A stretch of 64,000 nucleotides of DNA, taken from the NCBI RefSeq assembly GCF_000454065.1, contig NZ_KE695655.1, positions 62,001-126,000 on the forward strand, written 5' to 3'. Below the pieces are notes generated by a model. The model was not told the origin of the DNA. It worked only from the letters and a program-made list of their open reading frames with translations, and ran no database searches. This document shows positions 25,909-34,276 of this stretch, piece by piece (within the stretch, counting starts at the first letter, position 1; every line of letters begins with the position of its first letter). Position numbers and translations under genes: made by a program. This DNA comes from Brevibacillus thermoruber 423 (lineage in GTDB: Bacteria > Bacillota > Bacilli > Brevibacillales > Brevibacillaceae).

Positions 25909-26002
25909 AAACCGATATGTTTAATCGGGATTTATCGGCCGCGGTAAAACCGACTAGACCACTAGAGGTTTTTCCCCGAGGGGAGAAACCTCTTTTCTTT
26001 TT
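25909..26002 (+). ncRNA. Structured leader or stand-alone small RNA ending in a terminator
   Basis: From the predicted transcript start (about 25909) to the terminator T run there are about 94 nt with no reading frame. Hairpin CCGAT-atgttta-ATCGG (25911-25927) can compete with a second ATCGG (25934-25938). The terminator follows: AGAGGTTT (25964-25971) pairs with AAACCTCT (25986-25993), with inner CCCC/GGGG, then TTTTCTTTTT. The DUF2325 gene starts 47 bp further on. This is the layout of an attenuation leader or riboswitch, but it matches no class I recognise. A free small RNA is the alternative. Confidence 0.5.
25964..26002 (+). terminator. Terminator inside the leader of the DUF2325 gene
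   Basis: An 8-bp stem, AGAGGTTT / AAACCTCT, with an internal TCCCC/GGGGA extension, followed by a ten-base T-rich tail. It lies between a strong promoter and the gene, not after a gene. Confidence 0.85.
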
Positions 26003-26048
26003 ACAGCCGGGCCGAACCGGTTAGCTTCAGAAGAGGGGAGGAAAAACA

Positions 26049-26318
26049 ATGGCTGCGGTGCTGGTCATCGGAGGGGACCGCTTGGGGAATATCACCGAGC
26101 TGCTTCACGGCAGGGGATACCGGCAGATTTATCACGTATCGGGGCGAAAACACTCCCAATACAAGGTACATATTCCCGTCGACACCCAAATGATTGTCGT
26201 GTTTACCGACTTTGTGAATCACAATCTGTCGTGGCACGTAAAACATCAGGCAAAGGCGAAAAACGTACCCATCCTGTTTTGCAAACGCTCGTGTGCGTCC
26301 ATCGTGAAGCGGCTGTGA
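26049..26318 (+). CDS. DUF2325 domain protein, 89 aa
   Basis: ATG 26049 with GAGGGGAGGAA upstream. The whole protein is one DUF2325 domain: VLVIGGDRLGNI at the start, HVSGRKHSQYK in the middle (where relatives have a Gly-Arg-Lys motif), VVFTDFVNHNLSWHVK, and a basic end. The single-domain Rossmann-like fold is widespread in Firmicutes and is unassigned. It is controlled from the promoter at 25873 through a leader with a terminator, so expression is probably conditional. Confidence 0.8.
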   Translation: MAAVLVIGGDRLGNITELLHGRGYRQIYHVSGRKHSQYKVHIPVDTQMIVVFTDFVNHNLSWHVKHQAKAKNVPILFCKRSCASIVKRL

Positions 26319-26342
26319 ACATAATGTTCATTCAATTCCGAC

Positions 26343-26372
26343 TTGACACATATGATTAATATGAATTATGCT
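26343..26372 (+). promoter_or_regulatory. Promoter upstream of the YezD-like gene
   Basis: TTGACA (26343-26348), with TATGCT (26367-26372) 18 bp away or TTATGC at 17 bp. The spacer is AT-rich and contains ATGATTA / ATGAATTATG half-repeats, a possible regulator site. The leader to ATG 26490 is about 110 nt. Confidence 0.55.
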
Positions 26373-26489
26373 TTCTTCAAACCACTGCCGCTTCCGGCAC
26401 GTCAACCGTGCCGCACTCACGTCCCTGGGCTGACAGGCAGCGGCCGGACGGGACCGGGAAGGAAAAACGGCTGGACAGGAGTGAATCAC

Positions 26490-26696
26490 ATGGTGAACCG
26501 GAATCACGAAGAGCTTGCCGATTCCCGCATCGAGATGATCCTGCGCGCACTGGAAGGTCTGGAGTACGGTACCCTGCACATCGTCGTGCACGAGTCGCAA
26601 ATCACGCAAATCGAACGAACCGAAAAGACGCGCTTTCCCCTGGAGCGCGCCGCCGCCGTCAAATCCAACACGAGGCAGGCGGGGCGGGGCAGATAG
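26490..26696 (+). CDS. yezD: YezD-family (DUF2292) small protein
   Basis: 68 residues from ATG 26490 with AGGAGTGA at 26477-26484. The core IEMILRALEGLEYGTLHIVVHESQITQIERTEKTRF is typical of DUF2292/YezD. In other bacilli yezD is found with sulfate-assimilation and cysteine genes under CymR control; no sulfur genes are adjacent here. The exact role is unknown. The C-terminal 20 residues are an Arg/Ala extension beyond the family core. Confidence 0.8.
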   Translation: MVNRNHEELADSRIEMILRALEGLEYGTLHIVVHESQITQIERTEKTRFPLERAAAVKSNTRQAGRGR

Positions 26697-26733
26697 CCGT
26701 CATGATGACGGCACGGGTGAGCGAACCATCAAA

Positions 26734-26764
26734 GGGCACGGGACAGAAACCCGTGCCTTTTTTT
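26734..26764 (+). terminator. Intrinsic terminator of the yezD-like gene
   Basis: GGCACGGG and CCCGTGCC form an 8-bp stem with a 7-nt loop, followed by seven T. Confidence 0.9.
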
Positions 26765-27441
26765 GTGTGTGAGCATAGCACGGCTTGGGCTGTACCATGC
26801 CTTTACGACAGGTATTATTCATTGGAAAGAACCATATGTTCTATCACATTGTTTTTTGTAAGGATCATGAAGGTTGGCAAATACTGATCTCCTTGCTTTT
26901 CTTCGCCGGTTATATATAGGCTTTGAGTATCGTCATTGGGTTCATATGCATAAATTTTACGAAAGCTCTATTCTAAGCTGCCCACTTTATCTCTGATACC
27001 GAATCCATAGTTCGTTTTGGTTTTATATTTCCTTTATTGAGGGGACCTTGGCCAATCTCGCGTGCTATTTTTGGAAAGAAGCGCGAATGACCTCATGCTT
27101 TGGAAGCAACTGGGCACAATAGTGACTGCCGTAGACAATATACGGGTGTACAGCAGAGTATTTGCGTTGTTTTGACATGGGGCTCACACCGATTTATAAT
27201 GTTTTGGTAAATCATCCATTTTGTTCAAATGAACGCCCTGCCACACAAAAACCGGGATCGTTCAAACAGTGGCACACCACTCATCTTTGCAGGGCAAGGA
27301 GTAGCTACGATCGCTGGTAAGCATAGGAAACCGATTGCTCCTGCAAATACGAACGACTTCGTATTACCGAACCTATGGAGCAGATCTCGGTAAAGCGTCC
27401 TTACCTCCGTAAGGCAAGCCCGAAATTTTTGGCCGCCAAGG
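26765..27441. other. AT-rich stretch without a convincing gene
   Basis: About 680 bp with stops in all frames. The only coherent piece is a 37-codon frame on the minus strand, 27178 to 27065 (it opens MSKQRKYSAVHPYIVYGSHY). It lacks a ribosome binding site, and further in-frame pieces continue past its stop. This looks like a worn gene fragment rather than an active gene. The composition resembles the lipoprotein gene that follows. Confidence 0.4.
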
Positions 27442-27468
27442 TTGGCCAAATCACTCGAGGTGACAATA

Positions 27469-28200
27469 TTGAAGCACATGGTGCTGCTTTTACTTGGCAT
27501 GTCCCTATTATCTGCAGGTTGTTCTCCTGTCCAGACGCACGGAGACGATACCCCTGTCGCATCCACAAACGCAGAACAAGAAACGACCATCCCTCTTTCA
27601 TTTGAAGAAGTAAAGGTGGAACAACAGGTAACGTTACTGGATAGGGGGATAATCAAACAGGTCGTAAAGCAGGAACACCTTGATACCGCCAAACTGTTTG
27701 CTTTCTTGAAGGCTAATGAGGATCCAAACCGTTTGTTCGGAGGTATTCAAATTGGAGATGTCTTGTATGAATTTGGAGATGTAGGCGCATTACCTTATGT
27801 TGACAAGCTAGAAATTCAGAAATCTTCACTGTTCCAGAAATCAGTTATTGAAGTAAAAGGATTATGCGGAGCAAACTGTCCGTTCCGCTATTATATAACC
27901 ATCGAGGAAGCGAAACCTTCCATCCTTCTGTTTTTAAATGAACCTGTTGCAGATATAGCAGATCTGGATCAAGATGGAGTGGAGGAAATCGTAACATCCT
28001 ACGGGAGCCCTGGTGTGTTTGAGACCCGGATTTACACATGGAGGGACAATCGGATTGTCAGTGCAAATCTTAACAAGCTAGCAAAGGCAAGGAGTGTCTG
28101 GTATACTCGTCCACTCTTTCAAGTACAATCAGGGATTGATTCCGCGATAAAAACATACAGATACACCTCAAAGGGATTGTCTTTGGTTACAGAAAGGTAG
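27469..28200 (+). CDS. Hypothetical lipoprotein, 243 aa
   Basis: I chose TTG 27469, 5 nt after GAGGTGA (27457-27463); ATG 27478 is also possible but 14 nt away. A short signal ends at an LSAGC lipobox near residue 18. The mature part is acidic, with a DLDQDGVEEIV segment near residues 173-183, the calcium-binding-like loop of FG-GAP/VCBS-type repeats. Two cysteines in LCGANC may form a disulfide. Function is unknown; it would be anchored on the outer face of the membrane. AT-rich codon use sets it apart from the chromosome average here. Confidence 0.65.
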   Translation: MKHMVLLLLGMSLLSAGCSPVQTHGDDTPVASTNAEQETTIPLSFEEVKVEQQVTLLDRGIIKQVVKQEHLDTAKLFAFLKANEDPNRLFGGIQIGDVLYEFGDVGALPYVDKLEIQKSSLFQKSVIEVKGLCGANCPFRYYITIEEAKPSILLFLNEPVADIADLDQDGVEEIVTSYGSPGVFETRIYTWRDNRIVSANLNKLAKARSVWYTRPLFQVQSGIDSAIKTYRYTSKGLSLVTER

Positions 28201-28354
28201 GCACACACGCCCTTTTCCTTATGACCTGCAGGGCTTGTGGATCGAAGGAGCCAGCCTCTCCTGAAAGAGGTGTCCATTCAAAGCCGGTCCGCAGCATCCA
28301 TTTCCGTACCATATCCCCCAAAAGAGATGAGAGATTATCCTGCGAAGTAGAAAA

Positions 28355-28391
28355 GGGGGTTATCAGTTCTTTGCTGATAACCCACTTTTTG
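28355..28391. terminator. Bidirectional terminator between convergent genes
   Basis: GGGTTATCAG and CTGATAACCC form a 10-bp stem with a 7-nt loop. It is followed rightward by ACTTTTT and leftward by CCTTTTC, serving the lipoprotein gene and the leftward gene ending at 28397. Confidence 0.85.
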
Positions 28392-28396
28392 GTGAT

Positions 28397-29251
28397 TTAG
28401 CTCATCAATTCAATTTTTACTGATTTTGAGTTTGGAGCAGGTTGTCCGATTGATTGCCATGCTCGATACGTTAATTCGATCCCTTGATTGGCAGGGGCGG
28501 TATCAGTGACTCGTACCACGATCGATTGCCCATTGGACAAGTTCGTGACTTTCACAAACTTGTTCCGGTATGTTGTGTTCCAACTGTTGGTTGAGGTCAT
28601 TGCAGCGGTTAGATCACAAGGATGGAACACTTCTCCGTTACTTACCGCTGCCCCCCAAATGTTTTGCACGGTCAAAGTACCACAAGTTGATGTAGTACCT
28701 GGTTGAGTTCCTTGGCAGGGGTGTCCGTAATATTGCAAGATAGCTGCGGAAGAAATGACACTGGCAACAGAACTGGACGTATTGCTTGGCATCGTAAACC
28801 TGGAAATATAGCTTTTCCCTGCGGCTGTATTAAAATTGGGGGTCACTGCATAGCGAATATTGTTCGCAATTTGAAGCGCGTCGACCCAAGGGCGTGAACT
28901 GTTGGTAATGGTCAAAATGGCTGTTTGATTGATATCTCTTGAGTCATTCCAGTAGGTATTTTCATACAGTTTTTCATCATAATAATTGTTTGCAGCGTTA
29001 GAAGTTGAGTCATAAAAATACGTTTTGTGGCCCTGATTCTTCCGGACCAAGGGGCAGATTACTACATAGGAACCATTTACAAAAGAAGGCGTGATAAAAT
29101 CGAGATCGCGGTTGGGATCGGAAAAAATGTTGTTTAGACGTTGGGCAATAGTGGATGCTGTAGTCGAACTGCTCGTAGTGTAGACTGTCATACCATTCAC
29201 AGTGACATTATAGTTGCCGTTGGAATAAGCGTACGAAGCGTTATTAGCCAC
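28397..29251 (-). CDS. Double-psi beta-barrel (RlpA-like) protein without signal peptide
   Basis: 284 residues from GTG 29251 with AAAGGGGGAA upstream. The C-terminal 95 residues carry the double-psi beta-barrel pattern of RlpA/expansin-like proteins: CGTLTVQNIWGAAVSNGEVFHPCDL, then FVKVTNLSNGQSIVVRVTDTAPA. The first 150 residues are Asn/Ser/Thr/Tyr-rich with two similar segments (TASTIAQRLNN and VDALQIANNIRYAV). There is no hydrophobic leader. Such composition is seen in spore coat and self-secreted surface proteins, so a spore-surface role is possible but unproven. Low GC relative to neighbours. It is monocistronic. Confidence 0.7.
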   Translation of the reverse strand: MANNASYAYSNGNYNVTVNGMTVYTTSSSTTASTIAQRLNNIFSDPNRDLDFITPSFVNGSYVVICPLVRKNQGHKTYFYDSTSNAANNYYDEKLYENTYWNDSRDINQTAILTITNSSRPWVDALQIANNIRYAVTPNFNTAAGKSYISRFTMPSNTSSSVASVISSAAILQYYGHPCQGTQPGTTSTCGTLTVQNIWGAAVSNGEVFHPCDLTAAMTSTNSWNTTYRNKFVKVTNLSNGQSIVVRVTDTAPANQGIELTYRAWQSIGQPAPNSKSVKIELMS

Positions 29252-29391
29252 ATGAGTTTCCCCCTTTTTTCATTTGAGAAGGAACAAAAGGGATACAAGC
29301 TAGAAGGTCTATCCCTAACCTTTTTCGCTCGTTTTGTGCCTTCACCCATGTAGGAAAAATCACGGGCAAAAAAGCAACCGAATGTTTCAGG

Positions 29392-29422
29392 AAAAATAGA
29401 AAAGCACGGCAAGATGCCGTGC
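29392..29422 (-). terminator. Leftward terminator after the NIF3-family gene
   Basis: GCACGGC (29404-29410) and GCCGTGC (29416-29422) with a 5-nt loop, followed on the minus strand by TTTTCTATTTTT. Confidence 0.8.
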
Positions 29423-29472
29423 AGAAAGCGAAACGGTATGTCCAAGAAGGTCGTGTTCATGTACGTGATCGC

Positions 29473-30387
29473 CTACCACCACCACCGCGACTGCGGGAGC
29501 AGCGTCACGTTTACGGAAAAGCGCTCTTCCAGCCAGGGTTTCACCTGGGTTTTCATCACCAGGTATTCCGAGGCGGCGTGTGAAACGCCAATCAGCGACA
29601 TGGACGTTTCGACGGCGTACGCCATGACCGTGGCGTACTTGGTGCGCCCGTATTCGTTGTCGATGTGGCAGTGGATCTCTCCCGTCACGTACGCGTCGGC
29701 TCCGCTGGCTTCCGCTTCCCGCATCATCGCCGCCACGTCACCGCAGCCGGGGAGGATGGCGATTCGTTCGATCCGCGCCCGTTCCTTTCCCTCGAAATCG
29801 ACGTAGGGAATGTCAAACAAGGTGATTAAACGATCGATTAAGGAGCGGGTATCCGTCACGGTTACCCGGCAAATCATGCCGACATGGCCGTTTCCCGCCG
29901 GACAAAACGGCTGGATCGGCTCGGCCTGCAGCGCTTCCATGATGGCGCCGCCGGTGCCGAGCGGCCAACTGGTGTCCATCGGGAGGTGACAGGTGAAGAT
30001 GGAGAGTTCTTTCTTCTTTAGCGCCAGCAGCAAGTCCCGCCCGATCGGCACGAACCCCCTGCCCCAGCGGCCGCGCGGGTCGCCGCATTCCATCAGCAGC
30101 GGGTGGTGCATGAACAACAGGTCGCCCGGCACTGACTCGTCCAGGAAGCGCTTCAGTACCTCGTCGGTCGGGAAGACGGCCAAAAAGACGGTGTGTACCT
30201 GTTCGCGTCCTCTGAGCATCAGGCCGTTGAAGCGGCGGACGAACTCCGCTTCGAAAAAGCGCCGCCAGTCAAACCCGACCGGCTCGTACACCATGGGAAT
30301 GAAACGGCTGAAGCCGGGATCGGTTTCCCACTCGTCCATGCGAAACAGTCGGGTGAACGCTTGTTCCAGATGCGTCAGGCTTTCCAT
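29473..30387 (-). CDS. NIF3-family dinuclear-metal protein
   Basis: 304 residues from ATG 30387 with AAGGAGGGA upstream. Metal-ligand regions of the NIF3/YbgI-YqfO family are present: LLFMHHPLL near residue 95, FTCHLPMDTS near 133, GDVAAMMREAEASGADAYVTGEI near 218-240, and the late IGVSHAASE (family G-H-x2-S/T-E). The middle insert of longer YqfO proteins is short here. The family is often labelled GTP cyclohydrolase type 2 homologue, but its activity is unproven. It is monocistronic with its own terminator. Confidence 0.85.
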   Translation of the reverse strand: MESLTHLEQAFTRLFRMDEWETDPGFSRFIPMVYEPVGFDWRRFFEAEFVRRFNGLMLRGREQVHTVFLAVFPTDEVLKRFLDESVPGDLLFMHHPLLMECGDPRGRWGRGFVPIGRDLLLALKKKELSIFTCHLPMDTSWPLGTGGAIMEALQAEPIQPFCPAGNGHVGMICRVTVTDTRSLIDRLITLFDIPYVDFEGKERARIERIAILPGCGDVAAMMREAEASGADAYVTGEIHCHIDNEYGRTKYATVMAYAVETSMSLIGVSHAASEYLVMKTQVKPWLEERFSVNVTLLPQSRWWW

Positions 30388-30503
30388 GAGAATCCCTCCT
30401 TGTACAGGTGTTTAACACCTGATGGTGCCGGACGGCCGCTTGCGGGGCGCTGCCGGTCCCGCCGTTTTTCCGGGAAAACGACCGAACGAACGGCAGATTT
30501 CCT

Positions 30504-31319
30504 CTAATACAGCACCATGCTGCCCGTCCGTTTCATATGCCGTTCCGCCCGTTTCAACAAAAAGACGGAAGCAGTCACCAGCAGAACCAGCACGCCGGCG
30601 AGCAGTCCAAGCTCCTGCCACAGATCGCCCAGTTCCGCTCCTTCCATCAGCAGGGCCCGAACCATGTGCAGCGCGTAGGTGAGCGGAAAGCAAAGGGAAA
30701 TCAGCTTGGCCCAGAACGGGAACGCCAGCGGAGGGAGGCGCACGCCGGAGAAGATCAGCATCGGCTCGTCCAGCACGGTGTAGAGAAAGCCGGCGTCCCG
30801 TGAGAAGAGAAACAGCACGCTGAGAAAGCCGCCCCACACCACGGCGGAGACGAGCAGGATCAAAAAGGCGAGCGGAACGGCCCACCAGCCGCTGACGTGA
30901 ATGCCGCCGACAAACGCCATCGCCAGCAGCGTGAAGCAGAAGAACAGCCAGACGCCTTCCACCAGCGCAGAGAGGGAGCGGCCGTAGACAAACGCGAGCC
31001 GGTTGACCGGACTGATGAAGATCATCTCCATCGTGCCCGCCTGCCGCTCAAAGCTCATCTGCCAGGCCGACTGCACCAGGCACCAAAAAAAGATGTAGCC
31101 GAGATAGCCGGTCAAAAGAAACAGCGGAAGCTGCCCGGGGGCGACGAAGCGGGCGAGCGGGCTGTCCGCTCCCATGCGAAACGGGGCAAACGAATAGTAC
31201 GCCGTGACGAACATGACGACCGGCCAGATCAGCAGGCTGAAGTACACCAGACTGCTGTGAAACGAATGGCGGTGTTCCTTTTTGATCTCCGCCCAGAGCA
31301 GGCTCATCCACTCGTTCAT
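30504..31319 (-). CDS. ABC-2 type transporter permease (distal)
   Basis: 271 residues from ATG 31319, which overlaps the ATPase stop codon (ATGA) and has GGAAAGGAGGAG upstream. Six membrane helices are evident, with the ABC-2 pattern FERQAGTMEMIFISPVNRLAFVYGRSLS in the cytoplasmic loop. It is the third transporter gene of an operon that also encodes an ATPase, a second permease and an ArsR-type regulator. Probably it is half of a heterodimeric drug, lipid or peptide exporter. Confidence 0.9.
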   Translation of the reverse strand: MNEWMSLLWAEIKKEHRHSFHSSLVYFSLLIWPVVMFVTAYYSFAPFRMGADSPLARFVAPGQLPLFLLTGYLGYIFFWCLVQSAWQMSFERQAGTMEMIFISPVNRLAFVYGRSLSALVEGVWLFFCFTLLAMAFVGGIHVSGWWAVPLAFLILLVSAVVWGGFLSVLFLFSRDAGFLYTVLDEPMLIFSGVRLPPLAFPFWAKLISLCFPLTYALHMVRALLMEGAELGDLWQELGLLAGVLVLLVTASVFLLKRAERHMKRTGSMVLY

Positions 31320-32302
31320 GCGCTCCTCCTTTCCGCCATCTGCAGGATGACGTCTTCCAGCGACGGCTGTTCCGTGACCAGGCGCAGCACCGGCGATTGG
31401 TGGGCGGCCAGCAGGGAGAGGAGGGGAGCGGTCAGGTCTGCCTCGCTGCGCAGCGTGAGCTCCCATGCCTGTTGGTCCGTTTCCGCCACGTCCCACGTAC
31501 CGCGGTGCCGTTCGGCGAGCTGGCGCAGGTCGCGCTGCAGCGCGTCGGGGAGAACGGGAATCGTGACGCGCAGGGTGGTCTCCCGGCAGAACGAGCGGGT
31601 GAGGCGTTCCGGCGTGTCGTGGGCGACCAGCCGGCCTTTGTCGATGATGTAGACCTCGTCACACAGCTCTTCCACCTCGTGGATGTAGTGGCTGGTCAAG
31701 AGGATCGCCTTTCCCTGCTCGGCGGCCAACTGCTTCACCTGCCGCCGCAGTTGGCGGGCGATGGGGGCATCCAGCCCCAGCGTCGGTTCGTCCAGGAACA
31801 GGTATTTCGGGTCGTTGATCAGCCCGCGGGCGATCTGCAGCCGCTGTTTCATCCCCTTGGAGTAGCGCTCCACGGGGGTGTCGGCCGCTTCCCGCAGCTC
31901 CACGAGATCCAGCAGCGTGTCGACGCGTTCCGCCAGACGGGAGCCGGACAAGCCGTACAGGCTGCCGAAGTACTGCAGGTTTTCCCTCCCCGTCAGCCGC
32001 CAGTAGAGCATCCGCTCCCCGCCGGCGATCATGTTGACCAGCGCCTTTACCTGCCGGTCGCAGCGGACGGCGTCATAGCCGTCAACCGTGATGGAGCCGC
32101 TGGTCGGTTCCAGCAGCGTGCAGCACATTTTGATCGTGGTCGTCTTGCCGGCGCCGTTGACGCCCAACAGCCCGACGATACTGCCTGGCCGCATCGCAAA
32201 CGAGAGTCCGCTGACGGCCTCCACTTCTTTCCACTGGCGCGAGAACCAGCTTCCCCGCTCCCTGATCCGGTACACTTTGCGTACGTTTTCCACCAGAAAC
32301 AT
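31316..32302 (-). CDS. ABC transporter ATP-binding protein (ABC-2 exporter)
   Basis: 328 residues from ATG 32302. Walker A is GVNGAGKTTT, the signature motif is YSKGMKQRL, Walker B is YLFLDEPTLGLD, and the switch histidine is in TSHYIHE. The C-terminal 110 residues form the regulatory extension typical of drug and lipid exporters of the CcmA/DrrA group. It sits between two ABC-2 permease genes, overlapping the distal one by 4 bp. The complex would be a two-permease exporter in the cytoplasmic membrane. Confidence 0.94.
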   Translation of the reverse strand: MFLVENVRKVYRIRERGSWFSRQWKEVEAVSGLSFAMRPGSIVGLLGVNGAGKTTTIKMCCTLLEPTSGSITVDGYDAVRCDRQVKALVNMIAGGERMLYWRLTGRENLQYFGSLYGLSGSRLAERVDTLLDLVELREAADTPVERYSKGMKQRLQIARGLINDPKYLFLDEPTLGLDAPIARQLRRQVKQLAAEQGKAILLTSHYIHEVEELCDEVYIIDKGRLVAHDTPERLTRSFCRETTLRVTIPVLPDALQRDLRQLAERHRGTWDVAETDQQAWELTLRSEADLTAPLLSLLAAHQSPVLRLVTEQPSLEDVILQMAERRSA

Positions 32303-32313
32303 GTGTCATCCTC

Positions 32314-33123
32314 CTATCCAAAGATCGATTCCAGCACCCGTTTTTCCATCCGGCGAATCCCGACGGCGCCGACCGCCACGTAGACGGCGGACAGGATGGC
32401 CATGTGCATGAGCTGCGGCGCGGATGCCGACAGCGGCTGGCCGAGAATGGCGCTGTGGCGAAACGCCTCCAGCGCGGGCGTCAGCGGCAGGAGCTGGCTC
32501 AGCGGCTGCAGCCACTCCGGCAGGTAGGCCGTGGGGTACGTGACCCCGGAGAGAAAGGCCATCAGGACAAACAAGGTGTTCTGCGTAATGTAGGTGTCGC
32601 GGAAGCGGAGCATCACACTGCCCAGCACCAGCGCCTGGCAGAAAAATGCTCCCGTGGACAGCAGCCAGACGGCGGCCGCGCTCCAGACGTCGGCGCCCGC
32701 GAGATTGAGTCCGAACAGGCGGCCAACGAGCAGGATGACGGAAAATTCAAACAGCGTCCGCATCAACTGCTGGGTGACGTTGCCGAGAAAGTACCCCTTT
32801 CGCGATGAAGGGGTGAGCAGCATCGCCTCCAGGGTCCCCTCGCGCAGCTCGGTGATCAGCGAGCGGCTGACGTTCATCAGCGTGGAGACGGCAAACGAGT
32901 AGAACGCGCCGCCGAGAATGACGTAGGAGAGGTAGTCGGCGGAGCCGGCGTAGCGGACGAAGCGGTCGTCCAACTGGCCGGCAAACACGTGGGTATACGC
33001 AAAATAGGCAAACAGCACCGTGTACACGCCGGCCAGGATGTGGCCGATCACGAACGACCAGGGATAGGCTCTCAGCATGACCAGCGTGTTGCGCAGAAAG
33101 GTGGCTTTGGCAACCTGAAACAC
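32314..33123 (-). CDS. ABC-2 type transporter permease (proximal)
   Basis: 269 residues with six membrane helices and the ABC-2 motifs ITELREGTLEAMLLTPSSRKGYFLGN and GVTYPTAYLPEWLQPLSQLLPLTPALEAFR. It starts one base after the regulator gene ends and lies 11 bp before the ATPase gene, so all four are co-transcribed. It pairs with the distal permease; the two are clearly related but not recent duplicates. Confidence 0.9.
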   Translation of the reverse strand: MFQVAKATFLRNTLVMLRAYPWSFVIGHILAGVYTVLFAYFAYTHVFAGQLDDRFVRYAGSADYLSYVILGGAFYSFAVSTLMNVSRSLITELREGTLEAMLLTPSSRKGYFLGNVTQQLMRTLFEFSVILLVGRLFGLNLAGADVWSAAAVWLLSTGAFFCQALVLGSVMLRFRDTYITQNTLFVLMAFLSGVTYPTAYLPEWLQPLSQLLPLTPALEAFRHSAILGQPLSASAPQLMHMAILSAVYVAVGAVGIRRMEKRVLESIFG

Positions 33124-33124
33124 G

Positions 33125-34213
33125 TCATTTCCTCCGTTCTGTCGAAGATGGGGCGGCCGGCAGACCGGCGTCAGGCATGTCGATAAACTCGTGCAGGTCG
33201 ACGGCCAACTGTTCCAGCCGGGAGGGCATCGCGCGGTAAAACACGTAGCGCCCCCGCCGCTCGCTCCAGACGAAGCCGGCGTCGGCGAGCAGCTTGATGT
33301 GTTTGACCACGGCCGGTTCGCTGATGCCGTGCAGCGCCGCCAACTGCTGAACGCAGTAGGGGTGGCCGAGCAGCGACTTCAGGATGGCGGCCCGCGTCGG
33401 ATCGCTGAACACCTTCATTTTGGCGATAAAATCGGCCGGAATTGCAGCCTTCTCCGCCGTCCCCGGAACGTCCACGTGCAGGCCGACGGTAATCCGGTCG
33501 GCGTAAACGCCCAGGAGCAGATGAGGCGCGGCAAAGGTGGAGACGATCAGGTAGATGTGCGTCAATTCCTCGTAGGCAAACTGGTAGGTTTTCGCCTTGT
33601 GAAACTGCAGAAAGCGCTCGTGGACGTGAAGCCGCGGGTGGACCCGGGAGAGAAACGATACCGGGTCGGCGGCCAGACGCTCCGCCGCTTCATGCACGGC
33701 GCGGATCAGCCAGGGCTCGATGCGCCGCTCCTCCGCCTGGAAAAACGGCAGGTACGCGTAGCAAAAATCGAGAAAGTCCCGCTTGGCGGCCAGCGGACGG
33801 CGAATCAGCTCGCGGTGCTCCGGTTTGAGCTGTTCAAACGCCTCGTCCGTATGCCCCCGCATCCACGCCTGGAGCTGGCGGCGGTGGCAGATCGGCCCCA
33901 TCATCGCTTCCGCAAACTCTTCCGGAGACATGGCCTGCACCCGTTCCAGCCCCGCTTCGACCGAATGATGGTACGTCTCTTCCCAGGGCGAGAGAAAGTC
34001 CAGCACGTTCAGAAAGTGGTTGGAGAGCGCGTCAAACCGGCGCAGGTCGCGTGCCAGGCCGGCCGGCAGAGCGTTAAGCGTCTCGCGGGCCCAGCCGATG
34101 CGGGATGTGTGGTGGTCCGGATTGGCCAGCACGTGCAGGCTGAGAAAAAACTCGCAGCCGGGAATGTACGCGGCCGACACCCGCTTGCGCAGCCACAGCG
34201 GCAGATCCTGCAT
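33125..34213 (-). CDS. DUF5937-like/ArsR-type regulator of the ABC exporter operon
   Basis: 362 residues from ATG 34213 with GAAAGGAGGGAGA upstream. The N-terminal 250 residues are a helical sensor domain of the type found in large ArsR-like regulators. A winged helix-turn-helix lies near 268-335 (KMKVFSDPTRAAILKSLLG, CVQQLAALHGISEPAVVKHIKLL, ERRGRYVFYRAM). It is first in the operon, ahead of two ABC-2 permeases and their ATPase, and is driven by a near-perfect promoter. It most likely represses the operon until the exported compound binds the N-terminal domain. Confidence 0.85.
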   Translation of the reverse strand: MQDLPLWLRKRVSAAYIPGCEFFLSLHVLANPDHHTSRIGWARETLNALPAGLARDLRRFDALSNHFLNVLDFLSPWEETYHHSVEAGLERVQAMSPEEFAEAMMGPICHRRQLQAWMRGHTDEAFEQLKPEHRELIRRPLAAKRDFLDFCYAYLPFFQAEERRIEPWLIRAVHEAAERLAADPVSFLSRVHPRLHVHERFLQFHKAKTYQFAYEELTHIYLIVSTFAAPHLLLGVYADRITVGLHVDVPGTAEKAAIPADFIAKMKVFSDPTRAAILKSLLGHPYCVQQLAALHGISEPAVVKHIKLLADAGFVWSERRGRYVFYRAMPSRLEQLAVDLHEFIDMPDAGLPAAPSSTERRK

Positions 34214-34276
34214 GGTCTCCCTCCTTTCGATTAACTGTTTGGTGAATTCATTGTGGCGGATGGCAAAAGTGAAGAC

